Shown one piece after another: positions 31,803 to 40,142 of a stretch of DNA of 64,000 nucleotides. The first letter of the stretch is position 1. Each line of letters begins with the position of its first letter. This stretch comes from Paracoccaceae bacterium (GTDB lineage Bacteria > Pseudomonadota > Alphaproteobacteria > Rhodobacterales > Rhodobacteraceae). The notes beneath the pieces were generated by a model. That model did no database searches. It was given only the letters and a program-made list of their open reading frames with translations, and was not told the origin of the DNA. The DNA lies in contig JANQRL010000011.1 of assembly GCA_028284605.1 (NCBI GenBank), positions 62,001-126,000 of the forward strand, in the 5' to 3' direction. The position numbers and the translations under genes were made by a program.

Positions 31803-32825
31803 CTACGCGGTCGCCAGCGCCCTGCCTTCGACGACCGAAAGGGCCGGCAAAGCCGCGGTGGCGGCTGTCAGGTGAAGATCGGGAAACAGCCGCAACGTCT
31901 CTGCGAGCTGTTCGGGAGGCATCACGCCGCGCGCGACCGGACCGGCGAGGAGCGTTTCCGCCCAATGGCCGTTGGCGCGGACCAGAGCGTGCATCGGGAG
32001 CAGAATGTGATGATAGCTCACGCCCTCGCAGGTCGCCATCGGCTGGATCGTGTCGTCGTTGATCAGGGCCTTTGCCGGCACCAGGACATCCTCCGCCCCG
32101 AACAGAAGCTGGGTCCGCCATCCGCCGACCACAAGCCGGTGCTGCGGTGAAACGATCAAGTCATGCTCCGGGAGGTCCGGTCCCAAGGCGCCGGCGGAGA
32201 CCCGGATCGGGCGCAGGTCGGGCATCGCCCACAGCTCCGACTCGGTGACCAGACGCGCGCCCGCCCAGCGGATCGGCTGCACGCCGTGATCGCGCGTCCG
32301 CACCAGATCGCCCGCGCACAGCTCGGCGACATCGCGCAGGCCCGACGGCGTCTCGATCAGGGTTCCCGCGGTGAAACAGATCGTATCGTAGTGCTGGAGG
32401 ATGCCATCGTTTGCCGAGGCGAAGGTGAAGCTCTGACCGGGGGCGATCGGAGAGGTGGTGAAGACCAGCAGGTTCTCGCCGGAATTGCTCCCCGCGGGTC
32501 CGATGCGGCCGATGATGAAGGTGATCGGCGGGATGTCGTCGGTCTGGAGCAGGAACTCCGCCTCCAGGTTGGAGCCCGCCGGATAGGTGACCCCGTCGAG
32601 GATCAGATCGTTGGTCAGCGTGGTCAGCGCGCCGGTCTCGACGAAGGCATCTTCCAGCGCGTCGTCGTCATCGGTGACGATGAATTCCTCCTGAACCGCG
32701 CCCGCGTCGAGGGTGGTCGAGGTGCCGACGGCGAAATCGCCCACGGTCGCGGTGCTGTTCGCCGCATCCGCGATCGCGCCGCTGAAATCCGACAGCTTCC
32801 ACGCCATCAATCTGAAATCGGGCAT
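31803..32825 (-). CDS. Hint-domain protein (Hedgehog/intein type)
   Basis: A 340-residue protein with an N-terminal 145-residue beta-rich region (repeated acidic and threonine-rich strands, no signal peptide) and a Hint domain. The latter starts at Cys150 (DTICFTAGTLIETPSG) and includes DLVRTRDHGVQPIRW and SPQHRLVVGG. The cysteine nucleophile and the SPQHR motif are intact, so autocleavage at Cys150 is possible. Such Hint_2 proteins are frequent in Rhodobacterales, often with type I secretion-like features. It is not an intein inside a conserved host protein. It lies next to the bufferin operon, with no known link. Confidence 0.82.
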   Translation of the reverse strand: MPDFRLMAWKLSDFSGAIADAANSTATVGDFAVGTSTTLDAGAVQEEFIVTDDDDALEDAFVETGALTTLTNDLILDGVTYPAGSNLEAEFLLQTDDIPPITFIIGRIGPAGSNSGENLLVFTTSPIAPGQSFTFASANDGILQHYDTICFTAGTLIETPSGLRDVAELCAGDLVRTRDHGVQPIRWAGARLVTESELWAMPDLRPIRVSAGALGPDLPEHDLIVSPQHRLVVGGWRTQLLFGAEDVLVPAKALINDDTIQPMATCEGVSYHHILLPMHALVRANGHWAETLLAGPVARGVMPPEQLAETLRLFPDLHLTAATAALPALSVVEGRALATA

Positions 32826-32962
32826 CGTCCGCCTTCCCGTTCGGTGCCCCCCAGGCTGACCGAGACGGGATGGTTAATGGGCGCCGATCCGGGCGGTCCT
32901 GTGGAGCGGCCCGGGCGGAAGCGGGGAGAGTTTGTGGCCGGGGCGGGGCGCCGCCGCGGGTC

Positions 32963-34909
32963 TCAGGGGCGGAGATCGGGCGGTGTCGCCTCGACGGAGA
33001 GCGCGGCGACCAGATCGTCGAGACCCTGGACGGAGGTCTGTTTCTCTCCCAGACGTCGGACACTGACGGTGCGGCCTTCGACCTCGCGCGCGCCGCAGGC
33101 GAGGATCACCGGGACCTTGCCAAGCGAATGCTCGCGGACCTTGTAGTTGATCTTCTCGTTGCGGATATCGGCCTCGGCTTGGAGCCCGGCCTTGCGCAGG
33201 GTCTCCACGACCTTGCGCACGTAATCGTCGGCCTCCGACACGATGGAGGCGACAACGACCTGCCGGGGCGCGAGCCAGAACGGCAGCTTGCCTTCCCAGT
33301 TCTCGATCAGGATGCCGGTAAAGCGTTCGAGCGAGCCGAAGAGCGCGCGGTGCAGCATGACGGGCGCGCGGCGCTCCCCGGAGGCCGCGACATAGGTCGT
33401 GTTGAACCGCTCCGGCAGGTTGAAATCCACCTGAAGCGTGCCGCATTGCCAATCGCGCCCGATGGCGTCGCGCAGGACATATTCCAGCTTCGGCCCGTAG
33501 AAGGCGCCTTCGCCCTCGAAGATGGAGTAGGTCATCCCCGCCGTGTCGAGCGCCGTGCGCAGGGCGTCCTCGGACCGGTCCCAGCTCTCGTCGCTGCCGA
33601 TCCGGTTATCGGGCCGGGTCGAGAGCTTCACATGTACATCGTCGAAGCCGAAATCGCTGTAGATCGACAGAATCAGGTCGTTGACCTTCAGGCATTCCTC
33701 GGTGAGCTGTTCTTCCGTGCAATAGATATGGGCATCATCCTGCGTGAAGCTGCGCACCCGCAAGAGGCCGTGCAGCGCGCCGGACGGCTCATAGCGGTGC
33801 ACCTTGCCGAATTCGGCGATCTTCAGGGGCAGGTCGCGGTAGCTCTTCACGCCCTGCCCGTAGATCATCATGTGGCCCGGGCAGTTCATCGGCTTCAGCG
33901 CATATTCCCGGTCGTCCTGGGTGTCGGCGAGAAACATGTTCTCGCGGTAGTTCTGCCAGTGACCGGAGGTCTCCCAGAGCGCCTTGTCCATGATGTCGGG
34001 GGAGTTCACCTCGACATAGCCCGCCGCCTCCTGCCGCCGGCGCATATAGCCGATCAGCGTCTGAAACAGGCGCCAGCCATTGGGGTGCCAGAAGACGGAG
34101 CCCGGCGCCACATCCTCGAAATGAAAGAGGTTCATTTCCCGGCCCAGGCGGCGGTGGTCGCGTTTCTCGGCCTCTTCGAGGAAGGTCAGATGGGCCTTGA
34201 GATCGTCCTTGCTGCGGAAGGCCACGCCGTAGATGCGCTGAAGCATCGGGCGGTCGCTATCCCCGCGCCAATAGGCGCCGGCAACGCTCATGAGCTTCCA
34301 GCTATCCCCCGGCACCTGGCCGGTATGCTGCAGGTGCGGGCCGCGGCAGAGGTCCATCCAGTCGCCGTGCCAGTACATCCGGATCGGCTCGTCGCCCGGT
34401 ATGCTCTCGATCAGCTCGACCTTGTAGGGCTCGTGATACTTCTTGTAGTGCAGCACCGCCTCGTCGCGCGGCCAGACCTCGGTGCGCACGGGATCGCGCC
34501 GGTTGATGATCTCGCGCATCTTCTTCTCGATCGTGCCGAGATCGTCCGGGGTGAAGGGCTCGGCGCGGTCGAAATCGTAGTACCAGCCGTTCTCGATCAC
34601 CGGACCGATGGTGACCTGCACCTCGGGCCAGAGCTCCTGCACGGCGCGGGCCATGATATGGGCGAGGTCATGGCGGATCAGTTCGAGCGCCGGGGCATCG
34701 TCCTTCATCGTGTTGATGGCGATACTGGCATCGCCCTCGATGGGCCATTGGAGATCCCAATGCGCGCCGTTCACCTGGGCGCTGATCGCCTTCTTGCCGA
34801 GCGAGGTCGAAATGTCGGCGGCCACCTCGGCGGGGGTCACGCCTTTGGCGTAGGACCGCGCGTTGCCGTCCGGGAAAGTCAGGGAAATCTGGGATTGATC
34901 CAGGCTCAT
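32963..34909 (-). CDS. thrS: threonine-tRNA ligase
   Basis: Threonyl-tRNA synthetase (EC 6.1.1.3), 648 residues. It has the N-terminal TGS domain ([19 protein letters not shown]), an editing domain with the [11 protein letters not shown] motif, and the class II core. In the core, [12 protein letters not shown] supplies the zinc cysteine, [14 protein letters not shown] motif 2, and [11 protein letters not shown] motif 3. An anticodon-binding domain ends the protein. The ATG at 34909 gives the usual start; an in-frame start 11 codons upstream is not family-like. It has normal length and no anomalies. No T-box leader is expected in this group and none is seen. Confidence 0.97.
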   Translation of the reverse strand: MSLDQSQISLTFPDGNARSYAKGVTPAEVAADISTSLGKKAISAQVNGAHWDLQWPIEGDASIAINTMKDDAPALELIRHDLAHIMARAVQELWPEVQVTIGPVIENGWYYDFDRAEPFTPDDLGTIEKKMREIINRRDPVRTEVWPRDEAVLHYKKYHEPYKVELIESIPGDEPIRMYWHGDWMDLCRGPHLQHTGQVPGDSWKLMSVAGAYWRGDSDRPMLQRIYGVAFRSKDDLKAHLTFLEEAEKRDHRRLGREMNLFHFEDVAPGSVFWHPNGWRLFQTLIGYMRRRQEAAGYVEVNSPDIMDKALWETSGHWQNYRENMFLADTQDDREYALKPMNCPGHMMIYGQGVKSYRDLPLKIAEFGKVHRYEPSGALHGLLRVRSFTQDDAHIYCTEEQLTEECLKVNDLILSIYSDFGFDDVHVKLSTRPDNRIGSDESWDRSEDALRTALDTAGMTYSIFEGEGAFYGPKLEYVLRDAIGRDWQCGTLQVDFNLPERFNTTYVAASGERRAPVMLHRALFGSLERFTGILIENWEGKLPFWLAPRQVVVASIVSEADDYVRKVVETLRKAGLQAEADIRNEKINYKVREHSLGKVPVILACGAREVEGRTVSVRRLGEKQTSVQGLDDLVAALSVEATPPDLRP

Positions 34910-34980
34910 GGCCGGTCTCCTCGTCGGTTTGGCGCCTACCAAGCGCCCGGTTGCGGGTATGTGCGCCTGACATGGGCCAA

Positions 34981-35007
34981 CGGGGCGGCGCTGTCAACGC
35001 CGCCCCG
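34981..35007 (-). terminator. stem-loop after the MAPEG operon
   Basis: A perfect 10-bp GC stem (CGGGGCGGCG/CGCCGCCCCG) with a seven-base loop, 29 bases past the MAPEG stop on the minus strand. The tail TTGG is short, so it is only terminator-like. It also lies just upstream of thrS, so it could act in the thrS leader. Confidence 0.5.
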
Positions 35008-35035
35008 CAGGTGCTTTTACCGATTGTGTCGACGG

Positions 35036-35455
35036 TCAGCCGAGGCGGAGGATCTCGACAAAGATCGCCACGCAGCAGGCCCAGGCCGCGGTGAAGATGA
35101 TCGGCCGCGCCGGCAGGCCGGCGATCCCGGTGATCATGCCGACCGCATGGGCCAGACGGAGCGCGACGAAGAGCCAGGCGGCCCAGATCGTGACGATACT
35201 CGACACGCCGACCGCATGGGCGATCAGGATCAGGACCGCGAAGGGCATCCCCTGCTCAAGGAGGTTCAGATGCGCCCGGAAGGCCCGATGCACCCAGGGC
35301 CGTTGCAGCGCCGGGTCGGTGGGGCGGGAGAAATCCTGCGACTGCTTGTCCGCCTCGCTGCCCGGTTCCGAGGTGTTCACCCCGATGATGAAGGGCAGCC
35401 ACATCGACGCCGCGAAGACCGCGATGACCGACAGAGCCAGGAGTTCCGAGGTCAT
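35036..35455 (-). CDS. MAPEG family membrane protein
   Basis: A 139-residue membrane protein of the MAPEG family (membrane-associated proteins in eicosanoid and glutathione metabolism). It has four hydrophobic helices. The conserved segment RAFRAHLNLLEQGMPFAVL carries the family's arginine and asparagine, and ALRLAHAVGMITG follows in the third helix. It is the last gene of a three-gene operon, overlapping the SRPBCC gene by 4 bp (ATGA). The bacterial role is likely glutathione-dependent or structural, not specified. Confidence 0.87.
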   Translation of the reverse strand: MTSELLALSVIAVFAASMWLPFIIGVNTSEPGSEADKQSQDFSRPTDPALQRPWVHRAFRAHLNLLEQGMPFAVLILIAHAVGVSSIVTIWAAWLFVALRLAHAVGMITGIAGLPARPIIFTAAWACCVAIFVEILRLG

Positions 35456-35895
35456 GCCAGCGCCCCCGCCTCGTTGAAGCGCGCCGCTTCGCCGGTTTCG
35501 AGCCAGGTCTTCAGCCCCGCGGCCCAGCGGTGCCAGCCGTCATGGACCCCCTCGCCGGGCACGACCGGGAAGGTGAGGTCATAGTGTTCGACCGTAAGCC
35601 GGCAATGCGGACCCTCCTCGTCGATCAGGAAGACGTTGCGCGACGGCGCGCCGCCGCCCTCCCAATGCGGCTCGAAGCTCGCCTCGATCCGGCGCTTGGG
35701 GTCGAGCGCCAGCGTCCTGGCCTGCATCATCACCTCGTTGTCCGGCGTGTAGTAGACGAGCGTGTCGCCCTGCTGCTCGACCCGGGGCGACATGAAATGC
35801 CAGGTCCCCATCCGGGAGGCGTCGGTCAGCGCCTCCCACAGGGCGTCGCGGGTGCAGCGGATAAAGGTCTGCATCATGAAATCGGGTTGGGTCAT
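35452..35895 (-). CDS. SRPBCC (AHSA1-like) domain protein
   Basis: A 147-residue SRPBCC/AHSA1 fold protein, a lipid-binding-like alpha/beta helix-grip domain. The start PDFMMQTFIRCTRDALWEAL is nearly the same as the SRPBCC half of the upstream fusion protein, so this is a tandem duplicate. The C-terminus VHDGWHRWAAGLKTWLETG is typical of the family. The ATG at 35895 is preceded by GAGAGAGGA. It overlaps MAPEG by 4 bp and starts 14 bp after the fusion gene. Members bind small hydrophobic ligands. Confidence 0.87.
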   Translation of the reverse strand: MTQPDFMMQTFIRCTRDALWEALTDASRMGTWHFMSPRVEQQGDTLVYYTPDNEVMMQARTLALDPKRRIEASFEPHWEGGGAPSRNVFLIDEEGPHCRLTVEHYDLTFPVVPGEGVHDGWHRWAAGLKTWLETGEAARFNEAGALA

Positions 35896-35909
35896 GGTCC
35901 TCTCTCCGT

Positions 35910-36653
35910 TCACATCGCCGCTTTGAGGGCGGTTCCGGTTTCCAGGTAGGATTTGAGCGACGCGGCGAGGCGTGCCCAGCCCTCGGCAAAGCCTTCCTGA
36001 CCCGGGGCGAGATCGTAATGCTCGATGGTCAGCTTGCAGGCTTCGCCCTGGTCCTCGATGAGATAGACCATGTGCGAGGCCGGCGCGTCGGGCCCCATGA
36101 AGAGCGGCTCGAAGGTCATCGCGATGCGGGTCTTGGGGTCAAGCTCGGTGGTGACCTGCCGCAGCATCGGATTGCCGTCGGGCAGGATGAACTCGGTCAC
36201 GTTGTCGGGCTTTGCGTCCCCGCGCACCTCGTTGCACATGAAGTGATAGGCGGCCATCTGATCGGCCTGGGTCAACGCGTCCCAAAGCGCATCCTGCGAG
36301 CAGCGGATGAAGGTCTGCATCATGAAGTCGGGTTTTCCCATTCTCGTCTCTCGTTCCAGTTGGGTTTTCAGGTCGCTCAACGCCTGGACCTGCGGGCGCA
36401 GGAAGGGCGCGACCCAGCGGTCGAGCATTTCCTGCAGGGGCAGGGCGTTGAGATAGTGGTGTTTGAATCGCCCCTGCTTGCGGGTGACGATCAGATGGGC
36501 GTCTTCGAGGACCTTGAGGTGCTTCATCACCCCGAACCGGGTCATGTCGAGCTGCTCTTCCAGTTCGGTGAGCGTCTGGCCGTCCCGGGCGCGCAGGCTG
36601 TCGAGCAGCGTCCGGCGGGCAGGGTCGTTGAGGGCTTTGAAGATCGCGTCCAT
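35910..36653 (-). CDS. ArsR-type HTH fused to an SRPBCC domain
   Basis: A 247-residue fusion. Residues 1-95 form an ArsR-family winged helix (MDAIFKALNDPARRTLLDSL, LEEQLDMTRFGVMKHLKVLED with recognition helix), and residues 107-247 an SRPBCC/AHSA1 domain (PDFMMQTFIRCSQDALWDAL onward). A ligand in the SRPBCC half probably changes DNA binding, giving a one-component sensor. It should repress its own operon, since a palindromic and direct-repeat operator sits directly upstream of its start. The ArsR metal motif ELxCxCxD is absent, so it is not a metal sensor of the classical type. Confidence 0.88.
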   Translation of the reverse strand: MDAIFKALNDPARRTLLDSLRARDGQTLTELEEQLDMTRFGVMKHLKVLEDAHLIVTRKQGRFKHHYLNALPLQEMLDRWVAPFLRPQVQALSDLKTQLERETRMGKPDFMMQTFIRCSQDALWDALTQADQMAAYHFMCNEVRGDAKPDNVTEFILPDGNPMLRQVTTELDPKTRIAMTFEPLFMGPDAPASHMVYLIEDQGEACKLTIEHYDLAPGQEGFAEGWARLAASLKSYLETGTALKAAM

Positions 36654-36667
36654 GGGAGGGCTTATAA

Positions 36668-36701
36668 GTGATTATATAGTCACGTGACAAGATAGTCACG
36701 T
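36668..36701 (-). promoter_or_regulatory. operator candidate of the ArsR-SRPBCC operon
   Basis: Upstream of the fusion gene, GTGATTATATAGTCAC (36668-36683) is an imperfect inverted repeat, and ATAGTCACGT occurs twice (36676-36685 and 36692-36701, 16 bp apart). The stretch is AT-rich against a GC-rich background. Position and symmetry fit autoregulation by an ArsR-type repressor. Confidence 0.65.
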
Positions 36702-36781
36702 AAATGGGCGTGGGGATGCGCTGCTCCGCGTTTCGGGATAGGATGCGGACGGGGCGGAGGCATGGCGATCAAAGGATTGAA

Positions 36782-37522
36782 ATGGTTGAGAGATTAACGA
36801 CACCCGAGGGGCGCGAGCTGGCCTATGCTCGGACTTCCGGCGCGGGCCCGGCCGTGGTGTTTCTCAGCGGGTTCAAGTCCGACATGGACGGCACCAAGGC
36901 GGTTCATCTCGAAGGCTGGGCCCGCGATTCGGGCCGCGCCTATCTGCGCTTCGACTATTCCGGGCATGGTCAGTCGTCCGGCGCCTTTGAGGAGGGCTGT
37001 ATCGGGGATTGGTTCGAGGATGCCCGCGCCATGTTGGGGCTTCTTGAGGGCCCCGTGGTGCTGGTCGGGTCCTCCATGGGCGGCTGGATCTCGCTCCTCC
37101 TGGCGCGGGAGATTCCGGAGCAGGTCGCGGGGCTCGTGACCATCGCCGCGGCGCCGGATTTCACCGAGGACGGAATGTGGGCGGGATTCTCGACGGCAGA
37201 GCGCGCCGAGCTGATGGAGAGCGGGCGGATTCTGCTGCCCTCGGACTATGATGAGCCTTATGTGATCACGAAACGGCTGATCGAGGAGGGGCGGGGGCGG
37301 CTCGTGCTGCGCTCACCGCTCAATCTGCCGTTCCCGATGCGGTTCCTGCAAGGGACGGCGGACCGGGATGTGGAGATGGCGGTGGCGTTGCGGCTCCTCG
37401 ATCATGCCGAGGGGCCGGATATGCGCCTGACACTGGTCGATGGCGCCGATCACCGATTTTCCGACCCGGACTGCCTCGCCCTGATCGAGGCGAGCATCGA
37501 GGACGTGATTGCAAGGGCCTAG
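36782..37522 (+). CDS. alpha/beta hydrolase
   Basis: An alpha/beta hydrolase of 246 residues. The nucleophile elbow is VGSSMGGW (GxSxG), the oxyanion region precedes it as FLSGFKSDMDGTKA, and the catalytic histidine is probably in VDGADHRFSD. It resembles small carboxylesterase-like hydrolases, often misannotated as palmitoyl-thioesterases. ATG 36782 follows AAAGGATT. It diverges from the ArsR-SRPBCC operon, and its TAG stop overlaps the opposite-strand stop of the GT2-GtrA gene in CTAG. The substrate is unknown. Confidence 0.8.
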   Translation: MVERLTTPEGRELAYARTSGAGPAVVFLSGFKSDMDGTKAVHLEGWARDSGRAYLRFDYSGHGQSSGAFEEGCIGDWFEDARAMLGLLEGPVVLVGSSMGGWISLLLAREIPEQVAGLVTIAAAPDFTEDGMWAGFSTAERAELMESGRILLPSDYDEPYVITKRLIEEGRGRLVLRSPLNLPFPMRFLQGTADRDVEMAVALRLLDHAEGPDMRLTLVDGADHRFSDPDCLALIEASIEDVIARA

Positions 37523-38613
37523 CGCGTCTTCCAGGTGAAGATCGAGGAGGCGACGAAGTTCCAGACCGCGCCCACGACCGCGCCGAGGAAAGAGGCGAGC
37601 GCCCACCACGGCAGCACCGCGTAGAGCGCCGTCGCCACGCCGACATTGGCGACCGCACCGACTGAACAGACGCCGTAGAAGCTCAGGAGCCCGCGCAGGA
37701 AGGCGGCGCCGCGCAGGCTGCGATCGCGATATGTGATCACGTTGTTCAGGATGAAGTTCGTCGTCATGGCCGTGATCACACCGACCCCCTGAGCCACGGC
37801 GAACCGCTCCGGGATCACCTGCAAAGCCAGCCAGACCGCCGCCAGTTGCACCAGCACCCCCGAGGCCCCGACCATCACGAAGAGCACGAAGCGGATCGAG
37901 ACCAGCCCCCCGGTCAGCCGCGCCAGGAGCAGGCCGAAGAACTCCAGCGCCACCGCGCTGTCCATCTTGCTCTCCCCCGCGGCGCGCTCGCGAAAGGTGT
38001 AGCCCACCTCGGCCACCTTCCAGCGCCCGCGCGCGGCGGCCAACATGTCGGCGAGGATCTTGAATCCCGCGCTCTGCAACTCGGTCACAACCTCGTTGAA
38101 CGCGGTGCGGCGCACCATGAAGAACCCGCTCATCGGGTCGCTCACCTCGATTCGCAGGAACCTGCGGGCCAGCCCCGTGGCCAAATCGCTGCCGCGCTGT
38201 CGCGTCGCCGAGAGCCCGTCGCCGGAAGATCCGCCCGCCGCGTTCCGGGTTCCGATCACCAGGGCCAGCTCCGCATCCTCCTGCAAGCGCCGCAACATCT
38301 CCGGCAGCACCGTCTCGTCATGCTGCCGGTCGGCATCGATCACCGCGCAGAGCGGCGCGACCGAGGACAGGATGCCCTCAATACAGGCCCCCGAGAGCCC
38401 GCGCCGTCCGATCCGGTGCAGCACCCGGACCCGCGCATCCTCCCGCGCGACCGCCCGGACCTCCGCCGCGGTGCCGTCCGGGCTGTCATCGTCGACAAAG
38501 ACCGCCTCCCAGGCCACCCCCGGTAGGGCGGCGTCGAGCAGGGCCACCATCGGGCGCACATTCTCGCGCTCGTTGAAGGTCGGGATCACAATGGTCAGGT
38601 CGGGCGCGGTCAT
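37519..38613 (-). CDS. GT2 glycosyltransferase fused to GtrA
   Basis: A 364-residue fusion. Residues 1-235 form a dolichol-phosphate-mannose-synthase-like GT2 domain (LTIVIPTFNERENV, FVDDDSPDGT with the DxD-type acidic motif, DADRQHDE), and residues 240-364 a GtrA-like four-helix membrane domain (RFVLFVMVGASG, TNFILNNVITYRDRSL). Together they would transfer a sugar to, and flip, a polyprenyl-phosphate carrier. The divergent neighbour (GT39) would use that lipid-linked sugar. No further genes of an O-antigen-type locus are near. The start at 38613 fits the domain start. Confidence 0.9.
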   Translation of the reverse strand: MTAPDLTIVIPTFNERENVRPMVALLDAALPGVAWEAVFVDDDSPDGTAAEVRAVAREDARVRVLHRIGRRGLSGACIEGILSSVAPLCAVIDADRQHDETVLPEMLRRLQEDAELALVIGTRNAAGGSSGDGLSATRQRGSDLATGLARRFLRIEVSDPMSGFFMVRRTAFNEVVTELQSAGFKILADMLAAARGRWKVAEVGYTFRERAAGESKMDSAVALEFFGLLLARLTGGLVSIRFVLFVMVGASGVLVQLAAVWLALQVIPERFAVAQGVGVITAMTTNFILNNVITYRDRSLRGAAFLRGLLSFYGVCSVGAVANVGVATALYAVLPWWALASFLGAVVGAVWNFVASSIFTWKTR

Positions 38614-38690
38614 GGCCCCCGCTCTTGGACCGGGCCGCGCGGGCAGGCAAGGGACTTTACAGGGCCGGCCGGGCTTGGGACAGAGGCGCC

Positions 38691-40076
38691 ATGACCCGCT
38701 CGCCCTGGCCGCTGACCCTGATCTTCGCCGCGCTGCATCTCGCCGTGGCCGCCGCGCTGCCGTTGATCGAGGACGAGGCCTATTATGCGCTCTGGGCCAC
38801 AGCGCCGGCCTGGGGGTATTACGATCACCCGCCGATGGTGGCCTGGATGATTGCGGCGGGACAGGTCGTGTTCGGCGAGACGCCGATGGGCGTCCGGATC
38901 GTGCCGGTGCTGGGATTCTCCCTGATCCTGCCGATGGTGTGGCGGATGGCGATCCTTGCAACAGGTTGCAGGGCGACGGCGAGCTGGGCCGGGTTGTTCT
39001 GGGGGCTCTCCGCCCTGGTGCTGGCGCTGGGCAATTTCGCGACGCCCGACGCGCCCTCGGCGCTGTTCTGGGCGGCGACGCTCTGGGCCATGGCGGAGGC
39101 GCTGCGGTCAGGGCGCATGGGGTGGTGGCTGCTGGCCGGGCTTTGCGCGGGCCTTGGGATACAGTCGAAATTCACCAATCTTTTCCTGTGCCTGGGCATT
39201 CTGCTCTGGCTGGCGGCGACGGCGGAGGGTCGGGCGGCGGCGCGGACCTGGCGGCCTTGGGCGGCGGTCGTCGTGGCCATTGCCGCAGTGCTGCCGCTGA
39301 TCCTGTGGAACGCCGCGAATGGCTGGGTCGGGCTGGAGCGGCAATTCGGGCGGATCGACGGGGGCGAGGTCGATCCGTTGCGCCCCGGTCTGTTCCTGTT
39401 GACCGCTGCGTTGGTGTTCTCGCCGGTTCTGGCCTGGTTCGCCCTGCGCGGCCTCGCCCGGCCGGCGCCGCCGATCCGCGGTTTGCTCGCGGCCACCTCG
39501 GCCGTGGCGGTCGGTTACTTCCTGTGGCATTCGGTGCAGAACAATGTGGCGGCGCACTGGCTCGTCCCGCTCCATGCGGGGTTCGCTGTCCTCGCCGGGA
39601 TCGGGGCGCGGGATCTCTCGCGGCGCTGGCGGCAGGTCGGGGCGGGGATCGCCGCCGGTCTCGGGGCGGTGTTTCTGGGCCTCGCCTTCAAACCCGGCAC
39701 ACCGCTCTTCACCACCCATTCGCCGCCCAATCAGGTGCGGGGCTGGACCGAGACCGCGGCCGAGCTGAACGCGATCCTCGACGCGCTGGGCGCCGAATGG
39801 ATCGCCACCAATCAATACGGGTTGACGGGCCATCTCGCCTGGTACCTCGACCGGCCGGTCTGGCAGGTGACGCAGCCGGAGCGCTACCTGTTTCGCGGAC
39901 CGCTGCCGCCCGAGCTTTGCGACGTTCCGGCGGTCCTGATCGAACGGGCCGACCGGGAGGAACCGGTCCCGTTCGCCGATCTCGGGCCATCGGTCACGAT
40001 CGCGCGTTCCGGCGGCGACGCGGTCCTCTTCACCTATCGCCTGCGCACCGCCGCGGGGCTCGACGGCTGCCCCTGA
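38691..40076 (+). CDS. ArnT-like GT39 glycosyltransferase
   Basis: A 461-residue multi-helix enzyme of the GT39/PMT-like (ArnT, dolichyl-phosphate-mannose) family, transferring a sugar from a lipid carrier to an acceptor outside the cytoplasm. The catalytic loop is LIEDEAYYALW (acidic motif, about 21-31), followed by GYYDHPPMVAW. There are about ten hydrophobic helices, with a soluble C-terminal region from about residue 350. It diverges from the GT2-GtrA fusion, its likely donor-lipid supplier. The acceptor may be lipid A or a protein. Confidence 0.87.
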   Translation: MTRSPWPLTLIFAALHLAVAAALPLIEDEAYYALWATAPAWGYYDHPPMVAWMIAAGQVVFGETPMGVRIVPVLGFSLILPMVWRMAILATGCRATASWAGLFWGLSALVLALGNFATPDAPSALFWAATLWAMAEALRSGRMGWWLLAGLCAGLGIQSKFTNLFLCLGILLWLAATAEGRAAARTWRPWAAVVVAIAAVLPLILWNAANGWVGLERQFGRIDGGEVDPLRPGLFLLTAALVFSPVLAWFALRGLARPAPPIRGLLAATSAVAVGYFLWHSVQNNVAAHWLVPLHAGFAVLAGIGARDLSRRWRQVGAGIAAGLGAVFLGLAFKPGTPLFTTHSPPNQVRGWTETAAELNAILDALGAEWIATNQYGLTGHLAWYLDRPVWQVTQPERYLFRGPLPPELCDVPAVLIERADREEPVPFADLGPSVTIARSGGDAVLFTYRLRTAAGLDGCP

Positions 40077-40142
40077 CGCGGGGTTTCGCTTTGGCCCGGG
40101 GCGCGTTCACGGCTAGGCTGCCAGAGCTGGAGGGAGGCGCGG

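Noticed and set aside
31803-32825. Intein inserted in a host protein
   Set aside because: The Hint domain sits at the C-terminus after a non-conserved beta-rich region and lacks a C-extein; it is a Hint-domain protein, not an intein.
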